Below, one piece after another: positions 16,801 through 30,419 of a stretch of 64,000 nt of DNA. Each line of letters begins with the position of its first letter. Within the stretch, counting starts at the first letter, position 1. The position numbers and the translations under genes were made by a program. Source of the stretch: Baylisascaris procyonis (Eukaryota > Nematoda > Chromadorea > Rhabditida > Ascarididae); the NCBI GenBank assembly GCA_037389465.1, contig JAZARR010000146.1:4682001-4746000 (forward strand), in the 5' to 3' direction. The notes under the pieces are model-generated. The model did no database searches and was not told the origin of the DNA. It saw nothing but the letters and a program-made list of their open reading frames with translations.

Positions 16801-19800
16801 CTGCTGAGAACTTTATTAGTAAATATTGTGGGGAAAAATTACTAATGTTAAAGGGCAACATTTGCTGTTCGACCTCGATGAGTGGATTCAAAAAATGCAA
16901 CGGAATTTTATGCGCTCAGTGAAATTGTGCGGAATTTTTTACTTTTCCTATTGCATTCTTTAAATTTGGGGCAACGCTGTAAAGTGAGGTCGAATATGAC
17001 CGACCTGTCGAGCAGTAAAGATTGCCCTATTAGGGTAATAGAATAAATAACGTCACTATAAAATTAATAGCAGTCGTCTGCTCGAACACTACTATATCTG
17101 ACTCGTATTCATAGAGTTTTGGATTAGAGGCGGCGGTAATCAAGCGAATGGAGAACCATCGGGATCGTTTCATGCGAAAGATCTTATAACATCATTCATG
17201 ATATGGCACATTGCAGCATGGCGTTTCTCAGCACACTCTATTTTTTGATTCTCAACAAATTCTCTCGCTGTTCTGCTTTGTGGCCATCAATACAGAAAAG
17301 CATATAATGCAATAGTGTGCGCACCGAGCATGTGTGCTTCCACTACGTCACTAGACTGTAATGCGCCTCATCGCTTTAGACACACGAGGATAGCGTTTGC
17401 TTAGACATCCTTGTCTGTAAAAAAAAGCTAGGCTCTCCTATCGTGATCACACACAAATTGATACTGATAAAGAACATTTCTATGGTTTCGGAGAATGACG
17501 GAAAAAATGGACTTAAATGCGGTTGGAAATTGAGTTTGGATCCGTTCGAAAATGATGAAAAAATTTTTGTGATTGAGATGCAATCCAGTTCGCAATTTTG
17601 AAGTGAGAGAGAAGTATGTCGATGAGACTTTACAACCTTCGATTTACGGGTTGTTGAAAAAATTTACCCCAAAGACAACAAATAAATATGCAGGCGGGCA
17701 TGCACTCCATATAATTTTTAATCATAAAATAATGCATCAGAGTTGAAGAATATTTCGTAAGCAGTGTTCGCAATTGACTTCCGTTCTAAACATGAATGCA
17801 TTGAGGTTTGATTGTCCTTTAGAAGAGTCATTTGTAAAAGAAAATACAATCTCAACATATTTTCGACTGCAATTTTTGTGCTAAACTTGTGATTTTGTAC
17901 CAAAATCACCTTCAGAGTATGGATGACAGAATATGGCTCTTAAATTCAGCCGACCACTTTTGATATATGAAACAAAAAAGAACAAGTTTTTAGGGATAGA
18001 AACAGGAACTGCGGTATATTGATGTGCTGATATGTTTGAAGAAACATGGTGCAATCAGCATGCAGCATTAAAACGTAAGTTGCGAGAAGTAGTGACAGGA
18101 ATGTGGCAAGCACTGCACTGTGAAGTGACAAGTTATAAGCGCAGCAGTCTTCAGCGATGGACGGACGCAGTGCACCTTTTTGGACGTGTCGTTGTCGTCC
18201 TCGAAAATCGTCAACGGTTCCGCATCGCCTCCATCCGCATCACCAAAGGGGTATGTGCAAAGTTGCTCCGCTGCGGCAGTCGACATCGCGTAACTTTGGC
18301 GTCGTTCGTCGTACCATTTATCGGCCTCTTCTGCTTGCTCTACTTTAAGTATCATTTCCTCGATGTACTTCACGATCACGTCCGACTTATGAATGCACCG
18401 CTTCAAAACGCACTTTCCTCTACATACCTTTATATCTTAGCTGTTGATTTCCTCCTTTTTTGACGTTAATAGCGAACTTCAATCTAACTTTATTCGTTAA
18501 TTGCCATTTTTGAGGAATATGCTGCGATGTTGATGAACCCCTCAAAATGTTGTCAAAAAATAGTGGATGAATACAGTTAAAAGAATGTAACTATTTTTTG
18601 TATTGATACTTTATGAAAACGGTGAATTACAATTCTTTTTCCACTCTATTCAGCTATATACGATATCAAGCGTCTCAACTTTTCTGGAACTCAGAAGCTG
18701 CGCTACGATGTGCTAGATTACGTGGAATATGCAAGATAAATCTGCGATATAAATAATTAGAAGAAAATAAATTTGCCGGATTCAAAGCAAAATAAGTCGG
18801 GCAGACTAGACCAGGGAATCGGAAAAGAACTGAGAGTGGGATTTTTTTTTTTAAATAAGGAAAATGTTGCAGTGCATAATGCATAACGCTTGCAGTAATA
18901 TGCATAAGAACAAATCAAAATAGGGGATGCGTCAAGTGAAGGCTTAAAAAATAATTTGGGAAGTGCATTTCGATCCGAATCCTTCGAAGGTGCACTATCA
19001 GCAATGCATACTGATTGAACAAACAGAGGAGATAGTGAAATATTTCATACACAAAGCGAAGAGAGCAGCCGATGCAAGCAGGGGAAATGAGTTCATTTCG
19101 AAGAGTAAAGTATAGAGAGAACAAAATGAGCTGTATGCATTGGAAGGTATTAAAATTTGAATTAATCGAAAAAAAAAGATTCCTCACGCTGTTTAAACTG
19201 CCTCACCCCATTGTTTCGTGTTGGGTATAAAATGTTTAGGGTCGCCCACAAGAATTGATAGGATAGCTGCTGATTGATGAGATGAATGTTTAGATGATGA
19301 ATGATAAAGATAGTTGCTAGGTTCTTCGCTGTAACAGATCATGAGTTTTCATTGACTTAATTCTAGGTGGCTTTCACACAAAGAGAACGAAATACGCACT
19401 GATCCAAGTGTTTGTTCAAGACGTCTTTTGACAGCTTTCAGTTGGACTTCGACTTCCCTCTCAGTCTCACCGTCGATTACAAACACTTCACGCATACTTT
19501 CGGTGAGTAGTCGGCATGAGTAACCAATATTTATTGCGGTTTCCTGAAAATTTCATTGAAATTTGTTAATCCTTTTTTAATAATCCTCAAAAATGTTGCT
19601 TGCAGAATGTGCAAGCTATCATCCATATAAACCACCCCATAACGCTAAAATTTTGCATATACGTATAAACTATCAGTTTTTTTCTTTTTTTTTCGCATTT
19701 TCTAGATTACTCTCAAACACTGATAAATGCAGCACTGAATTAGTCTTAAATACTAATAAATGCAGCACTCCCAAAAATTCCACAATTGTTCACGTCAACA

Positions 19801-22800
19801 TTCGATGGTGGGAGAGCTTTAAGAAACTTAGTTGATCACCTGTTTATCTCCAGTAAGCACCCAAATTTTGATGTTCGCGCTAGCGAGTTTGGCGATTGTT
19901 TCGGGTACACCATCTTGAAGTTTATCCTCGATTGCGGTCGCACCTAGCAGCATCATATCTTGCTCAATTTCTTCATAAATCGCGTCCAACTTTTCTTGAC
20001 GATTGTACATTTCGAGAGCCGCCGTCTTTTGTCGCTTCTGCAACAGTACATGAGTAAAATTTGCAAAAACGATACGGCGATACTGCCAGTAAATCAGCAG
20101 TTATCGTCCTCAGTCTTCTTCCACTACCAAAAGCTTCTCCCCATCGTGAATTATGTTAAAAAAAGTACAAGATAAAAAAACGACTCAAACTCATCCAAAA
20201 ATCGGTATACCTGCCAATCGGCGAAGTAATCTGCATCAATTTTCTTCCATGCCACACACAGTGTTCGCAAACCTTCGCCGGCGAATTTATCGAGATGTTG
20301 ATTTGTAGCTGTCTTTAATAGTTCGTTCGTTGTGGAAGATATCCTATCCGAAAAAAACCTCAGTTATTTCACATAAGTTGTAAGTGCACAATTGAAATCT
20401 CAGTAACAGTTCGCAACCATATGGAAACGCTTATTGCGAACCTACTGGTACTAAGAATTTGAAAAGCTTCGAATACGGAATGAAATTTGAAAGAACCATA
20501 AGAATTTCAGTCGTAGGTTTTAAAAGTGATTTCAGAAATTATCCTGTGTGAAAAAAATTTTTATTCAGAAAAATCGTAACCCTGAAGGAATTTTCTAGAC
20601 GTCCATACATTTAAAAATGTCCGCTGTACTCTGCACTCTTCATTTCTGTCCTTCTCTTCTGCTACATATGACGTCATTTGAAGATTGACCAAAGCAAAGG
20701 TTAATTTAGCTATTTAGAATTTCGCATTTGAGCAAATTTTGCTTTGTGAAACATTCAAAGCACATAATAGAGAATGTCAACAAGCCATTTGTTAACCAGA
20801 GCTAGTAAAGAGAGAAGGAAGAAACAACTTTAAGGCGCATATATCAATAATGATTTGAATTGTTGATAAATGAGCAATACCTTTCCATAATCATTGTATC
20901 GGCCCCTTTGCAATATAACGTTATATCGCCGTTTGCATTTTTAACAATCACGGACATTCTCTTTCGAACGTTGTTGAAATCAAGAATACACAATAAGTCA
21001 TAATGCTAGAAAAAAGAGCAATAATTCTTCACTATTTCAATATTAATAAATATCTTTCCAGTGCATTGTCGAGTATCATTCGACGCAGATCGCATTTAAG
21101 TCTAGCAACATTGTGATATTTTTTGTGCTAATAAACGCAAATTTTAACTAAGTGGATCATTTCCTCGAAATTAAAAACAAACACAATCTCTGAAAGTCTC
21201 TGAAAAACAGTCACTCAACGGTAATTTGAAGGATATAAAAATGTGCGAAGAAATTTCGCACTCTCCTTTGCTCTTTTCATTTCCATACATCGTTTACTCC
21301 GTACGATTGCATAGAACTGTGAAATTAGCTAACCATTATCACCAGGATTCAACTGAATATAGAGCAATGTTTAGTGCAACTGTCATACATTGAGCTGCAG
21401 TTAGAAGTGTTTCTTAAATTCAAGCGAATACTTGCGCTATAAGTAACGCGCATCTTAAAAAAAAAAAAAAAAAAAAAACCGCAATAGAATTAAGAAAAGA
21501 TTAAAGCGAAACTTTAACTTCCAGACTAATGCATAAATATTCGCTAGAAAAGGGTTCGTTTTTATATTTATAGAATGTGATAGCCTCTTTTTTGCCTGTA
21601 TATGTGATCGTCTACTCCAACATGCAACAAGTCCTAAAATGAGGTAGCAAAACTAGGATATATTCGTTCTAGTTAGAGCTTCTTTTCCAAGACCAAGACT
21701 TGAAAAGCTGCAATTCAAGGACATTTGGCTGATATGCTGACATGGTACTGGCGCTGCAAGTTATTTACATATGTATATCAATAGTTTTTCTGTGAAATAT
21801 CAATCAACGTACCTCTTCGATGCCGTTCACTTCAATGGTGATCGTATTTGCTGTACGAGACTTGAAAACGAAACCAAAATTCCTTGCCGCTGAAGTTAAA
21901 GCTGCCTCGTCAGGACTTTGCGCTTGATATTCTAACTTGCCATTCTTACGTTCTGGCATTACTGTATGACAAAGAGCCAAGAGACGCCAGAACTCGGTTA
22001 CCTGAAATTAATTCCACTGGGACGTTACCCACACATTGATGTTGTTGTAGCATAATATTAGAAACTGACCATCGTCGCATACTATTAATTATTAATGATG
22101 AGGAAAACTGATACAGATGGAAACTCCATAAATAAACGTATACATTAGGCATATATTGAATGTTTACTATTGCGTAGAAAGAAATTTCGAAAACGTCGTT
22201 GCTAATGAATGAACGAAAGTATAGTGGCAATTATTAAAGCAGTAGAAACGTGAGAATGGATTTTAAAAATTTTTAATCGCCGATTAATTAGCACTACCTG
22301 TGAATGATATCATTGAATGAACGCTGAGTGAATGGCATCTTGCATAGAAATTTCTAGCTTTAAACTTTTTCATAAACTAATGAAAAAAGTGACGAAGATT
22401 AATGCATTTTTTAAATTTCGGCACTCTTAATATTTATAAATATGGTAGTATATACATTTCAAGAATTATATTTAATAAATTCGGCCATAATGCTGAAAGA
22501 AGTTCAAATCAATTTTGAGGCTAACAACTCTCAGTGATCAAAAAAATGATTTTTGAGAGTAAAGAAAAATTATTTGCCTTAAGTGTACTAGGGACGCACC
22601 CTTTTTAGGCTGCCATTTCGAGAAAATACAGCTTCGTTCAACTCGAAGACTATAGAATCTTGACAACCTTCTCGCTTTACAATAAGTCCATGGAAATTTC
22701 CCGAGGTGCTCACTTAAAAAACGAGAAAACGCTGAAGTTATCAAAAACTTTTTGAGTAATCAGAAATATTTACCTCATGTAGACCTTTCTTAGTATCATC

Positions 22801-25800
22801 CAACAATGTTTGATCGTAAAACTTAAAGCTTGGTTCATACCACTTATTTCCTGAGAAATCAATAGCTTGTGTTGCCTGCAAATGTCACACAGATTTAACG
22901 TTTTAATAAAACGAACGGATTTTATGATCAACGTTTGTCGCATTTCAATTTCTGTTTCTAAGTGCAATTTTACTTGTAAATAATTTCCCTTGTGCCATTT
23001 CCAAGTTCTCCAATATTTTCCGGCCTTTCTTTTTGTTGAAAATCACATAAATCATAGAAGTTCACGTAATTGACTTTCTGAGGCAAGCGGATTATCTTCA
23101 ACATCCAATTTCGATAAATTGGCTTAAAAAGGGAGTTACGTAAAAATTTATGTTTCTCTCACAGCTTATTTCTTGTGCATCTAGTAGTTTTGTGGCATAT
23201 CGATTCATAGCATCCACTAGAGGTGAATAATTTTCCAAAGTGCAGGATGAGCAAAATTCCACACTCAGTTTCACCAAAAAGAGAGGTCAAAGTGCACCTC
23301 TTGAATCTGAAAGGAAGCAATATTTCTCTTGTAGCTTCTTCTCTCATTTATTGAGACTTTTTCTGGAAAGTTTAACTAAGTGCCAGATGCTATCGCATCG
23401 ATAACTGAAAAACAAAGATGCAAACCTCGGTGATTTCGACAATTTCACCTCTTGCATCGTATACGTCGCCATAACTTCGACCATTTATTGAGCATTTATT
23501 GAATGCCATAATATTTTGCGTAAGTGTACCAGTTTTATCACTGAATATATACTGAACTTGGCCCAGTTCTTCATTCAATGTTGTTGTCCTTGCTCGTGCC
23601 GGGATATCAGCCTAATAATACAAGAAGACTAAATAAGTTCATGTGCACATACGTCTCTTACAATGTTTTCGACGTTTTGCTTCACAAAAATCACCAATTT
23701 TCATACATATGAAATGTGCAAATGTTACTTTAAAGGCATCCTGTCACAATATCCAAGTTCCTATTTCTTCCCAGACTGGTCATTCTTGGGAATATATGAT
23801 TACCTTATCAAAGTTTTTTGGCACTTTTCTTAAAGTATGATGCAATTTCTAAAATTTTAACAAAGCACTAACTTCAAACAGCAAATCCTTCTATTCTCTA
23901 ACTGTTACAACTTTATTGAAAGTATTAAACTTCACTCTATGAAAATGATGAAGCAAAGAAATGTGTTACCTCTTTATAGTACATAGCGCGATCGAAATTA
24001 ATCCACATTGAGTGAACGAATCGAATTATTTCAACACTGAAATGATGAACAACCGAATGCATTATATTCAAGACAACTTTTACTTTTCGCCTTTATAGGC
24101 TAGAGCATTGCCTAAGTTCGAGAAAATCATAAAAAACCGAACAGTCGGCATACTTAATTCAATATCGACCGCAAAACTGCTTAACAAGCTCAAATATTTC
24201 GATGAGAAATATAACGCAAATTAATTTGCGTTATGAAATTTGCATTTGCCACCATTTAAATTATTCAAACATTGTTGTTCATTAGCGATCTAAAATTAAC
24301 GTAACATACCTAACATAAAGTGAAATAGGCACAACAGTATTGAGGAGTATAATATAGGAGAAAAAATTGAGAAATGCAATTATAGCGATTTGTTGTGATG
24401 ATTTCTCATCAGCTTTTGGCACGATTGTACGGTCCCAATCCATATAAATTGTAAAATGACGTCCCGTTGTCCATTCCCAAACACCACAAAGAATTGTACA
24501 CATAAGACACATCGCTATTAAAAATAACACTATCTGAAATTACCACAAATATATTTCTCGTTATTGATGAACTCTTTCACACATCGACAACTATTGAAAT
24601 TTTTTTCAGAAAAATTCCCATAATGTTTATAAATTTTGTTGTAATATATTTGAATGCTCAATTGAGCAAGAGCTCAACAACAATCGTATAATTTCTCTTT
24701 TCGTCAATGAAATGTTAAAGTGGATCTCGCAAAAACCTATCAGATTATAGATCAGTCCACTCGATGAATTTTCTTCAGATTATTAGGCATCTAGTTTATT
24801 ATAGAGTAAACAATTTTGTCTACATATTGTAAATCTGTCTCTAACATTACCGAGTGAAAAGGTCATGATTATGTAACGATAAAATCTAACGAAGGCAAAA
24901 AAATACCCTCATAACGCCTACATTCAACAAGCAAATAGCTTGAAATAAATAACGCCTACCCCCATGATGAGAATATTGAGAAAGCGATCGAGACTTGTTC
25001 TCTTGAATTTCGTTTTACCACTATTCATCATAAGTTTGGTATCTTTGCCTGAAATGCAATTTTCATCTAATGTAATAATCGTCTTCTAAAAAAAACCAAC
25101 TATACATTCTAATTTTTTTTGGATAATACGTTAACGCAAAATTAGCAAAATTATGAAATTCATTTAATTGTAGAAATTTGAATAAAATACGTGCAATTAT
25201 CCGATGATGACAATCACACAATGAGAAATGATTGCGAAAATTCTTTTTTCAACAGTGTAACGATTGCGTAAACAATGCCATTTGAACGCTATGAAAGTGC
25301 GCTTTTCAGATGAGAGGATGCTTCTAAGATAAGAGTGATGAGTTATTAATTTCATTAAAAACTAAACAAATGAAGTTAATTGTATCGAAGTAGAACATTT
25401 CATCAAAAAGCACAAAAATTTTCAATGATTACTCAATAATTTGCAATAAAGCCAATAGAAATTTCACTCATAATTAGTAAAAAATGATACCTGCGAAAAC
25501 TACAACTCCATAACACCATCGTGTATTTCTGAGCACACAACCCCTCAGCAACATTTTATCGTTGTCTAGCGGTAGTGTAGAGCTACCAAAGGAAAGTTTC
25601 CCTTCGAATTGATTTAAGCGATTATTGGGAGCCTCGCAGACAATTTCACCTGAGAAAAAATGTTTCATTGGTAAGGTATTCTAAAAGTAAACCAATCACC
25701 TCATAACACAGAAAGGGTGGGAAAAATAGAAAGTCGTCTGGGAATCTAAAGACCTGTTTTGGCCTAATATCTGACGAGTCAAATTGAAAAGACTTCAAAA

Positions 25801-28800
25801 GTTATCATCACATTCCGGAAATCACGCCGGTTTATTGTTCTGCACAATGTGATAGTATTTCAAGTTCAATCTTCCAAAAATTCATCAAGAATGACAAAGT
25901 GACCGGTCGAAGTGTTTCATTTTCACAAGAATGCACTCCTGCTGTATTATATCAATTAAGCATCCCATGTTAGTGGGCGCTTACAGGAAGCACAACGCGA
26001 AACATTCTTGGTTCAACAGATGCTACCGGCAATGTTAAGGTTCAGTGGTGGAAATCGGTCATCGAAACGCTGAATCAATATAAGACGCTGGAAGACGTAT
26101 AAGATACTACCAAAAACATTTCTGTACGAAATATGAAGAAATGACATACATCCTGTAAATTAATTTTTCCTGGAGCTCACAGTTGTTGAGTACAACTCGT
26201 TTTGCTCGCCAGACATCCTCATGGAACAGGTCAATTGACCTTCAAAATGGCGACTACCTTTAAACTTCGGCCATAGAATGTTTCTTGAAGCAAGATTTGG
26301 AGAAAAATGAACTATCACAATACAATTATTCAAAGAAGGTAACTTTTTCAGTAGCGAAATTCGCTAGAAACTCCTATTTAAGAATGCCGTTGTTACGCTA
26401 CTTTCTAGGCGCAAGAAAAAAAAACAAGTAGGTGATGATCTAACCTCGGAAATCGCTAATCAAGCTGAGTTTATCTCCCATCTCGAAGGTTTCCGGGAGT
26501 GCCTGTCTGGCTTTCAGATTTGTCTCACCGTCCAATTCAGCTGTCTCTATGTAGCACAGCCCATGAGGCTCTGATGTAGACAAAAGAAGTAAGTCGGCCT
26601 GCAAAACTGCATCACTGCTATAGTTCCAGTCTCAAACTGCAGAATTCAAAGCCTCACACAAACATTTCCGATAATATGTAACTTCGAAGCATCGTAACGG
26701 AATCGTATGTTGATCTTCTTCAGCTGCAGGTTTCGGCTGTCAGTATATTGGTATATACAAATTTGAGAATAATTAAATTGCTCAAAAACTTTCCATTTGA
26801 AATAGATATCGACTAAACCCTCCCAAGTTTGGTCTTGAACACGAATTCTTCGTTCATATGGTTAGCATCCCTTTTTTTAACAGACAACGTTTTTCACGCG
26901 CATGCGTTCTTTACGGTTGAGTATTTCGTCAAGTGGCTACGAGAAATAAAATCGAGATTTGGCAAAGTTTCAACTTCGGATGAGTTGAAAAGAAAAAATT
27001 CGCTATACTCATGTATGACGGTGTCCAATTGTAATGAAAGTTACACGCGCATGCGCGATTACGACAAGTTCTCGTATGTAATTATACCATCCACCCTCAG
27101 TGTTTTACATTGACGTCTTGACAGCACCTCCCCACCATTTTTCCCTCTCCTCTTAGCTGACATCCTCTCGAATTAGTACCTCGAGAAAATCAGTCGCTAT
27201 CCTAACATTGCACAGAAATTAATCGATAAAAAAACCAACGGCAACAAATTGGTCGTTTTCCATTCTTATGACATCGCCCACTTTAACGTTCATCCATTTT
27301 TCTTCAACAAGTTGTCCATTTTTAACCACATATGATACCCGATTGTTCACTTGACTATCACTGCGATGCCTTTGCTGAAAAATTTCTTTTAATTAAGCTA
27401 GATGAACAGCACAGACGGACTTATATTTCACTACGAAAAATGGGCAAACATTATCCAAACAGCTGCAAAAACATTTTAACAGCTAAAGATGTTTTATCGA
27501 TAGGCATCTTCATTGTAATATAGCTACTCAATTATGACCTTCAGTTGCTAGAAATCTAGAAGCATCACAGGCTACATAAAAGTACTTTTTGAGAAATTAG
27601 TGGAAAGAAATTCTCTAACATTGGAATGAAAAAACAAACAGCGAATTTTCATTTTTCACAAAGTAAATTTAATTCTCTAGATGGAGACGGAAAACGTGTA
27701 GGAAACCGATGTAATTTCGATTTCAACGTTCAAGAGTTCTTAAACGATCATTGAAGTACGCATCACTCCGAAAGAAACGGAACAGAAATAGCGAAAGAAT
27801 GTAAAATAAAAATAAAAAAAAACAAAAACAAACAAACTAGAATGTAAAATATAACTCACTATATCATCGTAGGCATCTTTGGCCGCACTAAAGGCAAGTA
27901 CAAAAAATAGAGGAATGGCAGTTGAGTACCATACAATAGAACTGATCCATGGGATCAACTGCAAAAAAAATACTGATTCATATTTTTACGAGGTGCTTAG
28001 TCATAAATAGTCATACGAATCAAAAAAAGGAAGTGTGCGGAAGATATTCACGTTATTGACCTACTAATTCCAGATATGTAATACAGCAAAAACACTCAAT
28101 ACGTATTCATTTCTTGTCTCGCCAAGGGATTGAAGAAATTTTCCGAAAAATTTTATTTTATGGTGCATATTTTCAGTAGAAGTTGTAAATTCTTCATTAT
28201 ATGCTAGAATATAGATCATCATGACCAGTAGGGAAGCAACACAAGAATCAACAACGATCATCAGATTAGGTGGAAAATATTCTGCCTGAGAACATTTGTT
28301 TTTCGAATGCATAATTATTTCCATTTATCTTTTATAGAAATTCATTTTTTCTTATTCATAAAAAATCGTTCATCTAGGGCGAATATGATAGAAACATTCT
28401 TCGGTATAGATTATGTCTATGTAATGACTCATATATTGCAAGCATCACACAAACAGAAATATACACACATGGCCAAATAAACGAAACACCTATAGCAATA
28501 CCTTTTGCAGCGCATAAAATCTTTGCAAAGTATGCATCAAATAAGATAACCTTTGAGTTCTTTCGGCAATCTAATGTTTACACGCTGAATGAATGGCCAT
28601 GCTGCTTCAACTCATGTCAGCATGAATATAGAAGATGACATGAAACAGAATAGGCACGTTCATTGCAATATAGCTACCGAATTATGACCTTCAGCTGCTA
28701 GAAAACTAAGAGCATCACAGGCTTCGACGCAACTAAATAAAAAAACCTCACCTGTAAAATCATTAGAACAAGGAAGTAAAAATTGGCGAGGCGTTGGAAT

Positions 28801-30419
28801 TGTTCGAAGAGATTCTTTGGAAGAAATGTTATAATGTTGTATTTAGAAGTTTTGATGAAATTATCCTGAAAGCAAAATAAAATAAATTTATAGCTTATTT
28901 ATATAAAATAAATTTATAGCATAAGCATGCTTTTATTCAAATGAATTAGCCTCATTATCTCGTCTAAAAATTTACCATACTAAATTTATTTCATCTAAGG
29001 TTGATTTCGTCCAACTCACCTCGCCTAGTTGATAAAAGATATGCAATATCACAACCAGCGATATGACGCAATTTATGAGCGATGAATGCGAGTTGTATTG
29101 CTTGATGATTCTTAAGAATGAGTGGAGAATGCGCTCTCAAACATAGGATAAAAAGCTGGCTGAGGTAGAAAAGAAAAAGAGCACCTGTCAAATGTTCAGG
29201 TTCATTAAAAAGTTGTCCAAGAACCCATTTCGAAATTACTGTTGTTGATCGACTTCTGTTGATAAAAGTTACAATATTTTGCATACTTTTGGCGCTTTTA
29301 AAAAAATGGAAAACAGTAGTATGAAGAAAAATTTTTTAGCGAATGCTTACCGCATACTTAAATTGTTCATTGAATTTTCGATCATTAGCCCTGAGATGAC
29401 GCTGAGTATCGCCAAGTAATAAACTGCTCTTCCTTCGTCCACTTTTTCCACTCCCACCACCACCGCAACGCGACAGCAGTTCAGATACCTTCATCCACCA
29501 GCTTGATTCCAACTGCTTGTCGTTGTGCTTAACGGCCGTATAAGGTCGAACAGTTGGTAAGTCACTTGCCAACGATGAATCTCAAAAATAAAAAAGTATT
29601 CAAGGCAACAATTAATTCGATTGTGACCTTTATAAGCGCTGAGCATAACCGTGGGGTTCATTTACGAAGCTGACCTTAAAATCAAACTACTATAAACGTT
29701 ATCAAGAAAAGCAAATGTAAACTAGCGACAATGCTCGGCATGACTTGAAATTAAAGCGATTTGAAATTAACTGACTTGTTTATGTACATATAAAGCATTC
29801 ATTGAAGATACAGATGAATGGATTGAATGATGAGTTTACAGAAGTTATTTCTAAACCTCTGAGAATCGATACATTAAAAAGGGGAATTTTCTGAAAAAAT
29901 CCATTTGAAGTTTTACAAAAATTCAAAAAAAAACTCCACTGAAAAATTATATTTGAAGGAAAAACTTATTAATGAGAAAGCATTGTGATGATTGATCGAT
30001 CTACAATGACAACTGAGACTTAATTGTGAGTAGTACAACTGAAATATAACAGCGAGTAAGGAATCCAACGAAGAATTCCCAAAAATACCCATTCGCAATA
30101 CTTAACAATGCTTATTTCTGAAGCAGATGCTGTTTCCATGAAGAATTTTTTTTTCTTGGATTTGCATCTGTTCCATATGAAGGAAAAGATGATACGGGTA
30201 GAATGCCATTTAGGTAAGGGAGTACAACGGAAGAAAATTCAAAAAAAAATTACGCAGCGTATTTCGCGAAATGATCAGTAGAAATGGTTTTTGAAAGTAA
30301 AAAATATATACTGAACCTAAGAAACATCCAACCTGAGGCGTTCCACGTCGCCGGCGTTGCACCTGTTTGATTAGAGGTGCTTGCGACGTTCGCGTGACCA
30401 ACTTTGTCCTTGAGCACCG
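10839..30419 (-). CDS. P4-ATPase phospholipid flippase, ATP8B class (TAT-2/TAT-4-like)
   Basis: P4-ATPases use ATP to move phospholipids to the cytosolic leaflet, usually with a CDC50 subunit. Exons 5' to 3': 30333-30419, 29351-29580, 28752-28865, 27860-27958, 27240-27374, 26445-26598, 25491-25649, 24960-25048, 24310-24533, 23970-24036, 23426-23611, 22774-22875, 21813-22001, 20881-21005, 20211-20343, 19840-20037, 19400-19543, 18176-18400, 16537-16669, 16061-16182, 15387-15537, 14940-15136, 14047-14243, 13629-13858, 13078-13318, 12676-12822, 12117-12237, 11574-11690, 10839-11081. Phases agree at every junction; about 1,520 residues. Family landmarks in order: [18 protein letters not shown] before M1, actuator ELDGET (26.5 kb), phosphorylation DKTGTLTQN (23.5 kb), nucleotide-binding KGAD (20.9 kb), TGDK (19.8 kb), hinge [11 protein letters not shown] (15.4 kb), then M5-M10. 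[17 protein letters not shown] and [15 protein letters not shown] favour ATP8B over ATP8A. The exons at 18176-18400 and 16537-16669 add an unusual P-domain insertion. The start codon is not settled: the first in-frame Met is within exon 29351-29580, or an upstream exon (34996-35149) supplies it. Confidence 0.93.
14770..14820. repeat. 17 bp tandem repeat, three exact copies, in flippase intron
   Basis: The unit TTTGAGGAAGCTGAAAG occurs three times head to tail, inside the intron between flippase exons 14940-15136 and 14047-14243. Confidence 0.9.
27509..27574 (+). repeat. Dispersed repeat copy 1 in flippase intron
   Basis: About 66 bases, containing TATAGCTACTCAATTATGAC, recur with a few mismatches at 28660-28723 in a neighbouring intron of the same gene in the same orientation. 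It lies between flippase exons 27240-27374 and 27860-27958. It is likely a fragment of an interspersed element or a local duplication. Confidence 0.75.
28660..28723 (+). repeat. Dispersed repeat copy 2 in flippase intron
   Basis: This is the second copy of the repeat at 27509-27574, with the matched ends ATTATGACCTTCAG and AGCATCACAGGCT. It sits between flippase exons 27860-27958 and 28752-28865. Confidence 0.75.

Noticed and set aside
18032..18463. Plus-strand frame of 143 codons
   Set aside because: It lies opposite the flippase exon 18176-18400, whose phases fit the neighbouring exons. The plus frame is a shadow.
25740..26340. Somewhat GC-richer stretch in a flippase intron, tested as a transposon relic
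   Set aside because: Translations in all frames gave no transposase or reverse transcriptase blocks that I could recognise.
28064..28324. Minus-strand frame with hydrophobic stretch inside the flippase
   Set aside because: Flippase exons 28752-28865 and 27860-27958 join directly and match the family with no missing segment, so this is intron sequence.
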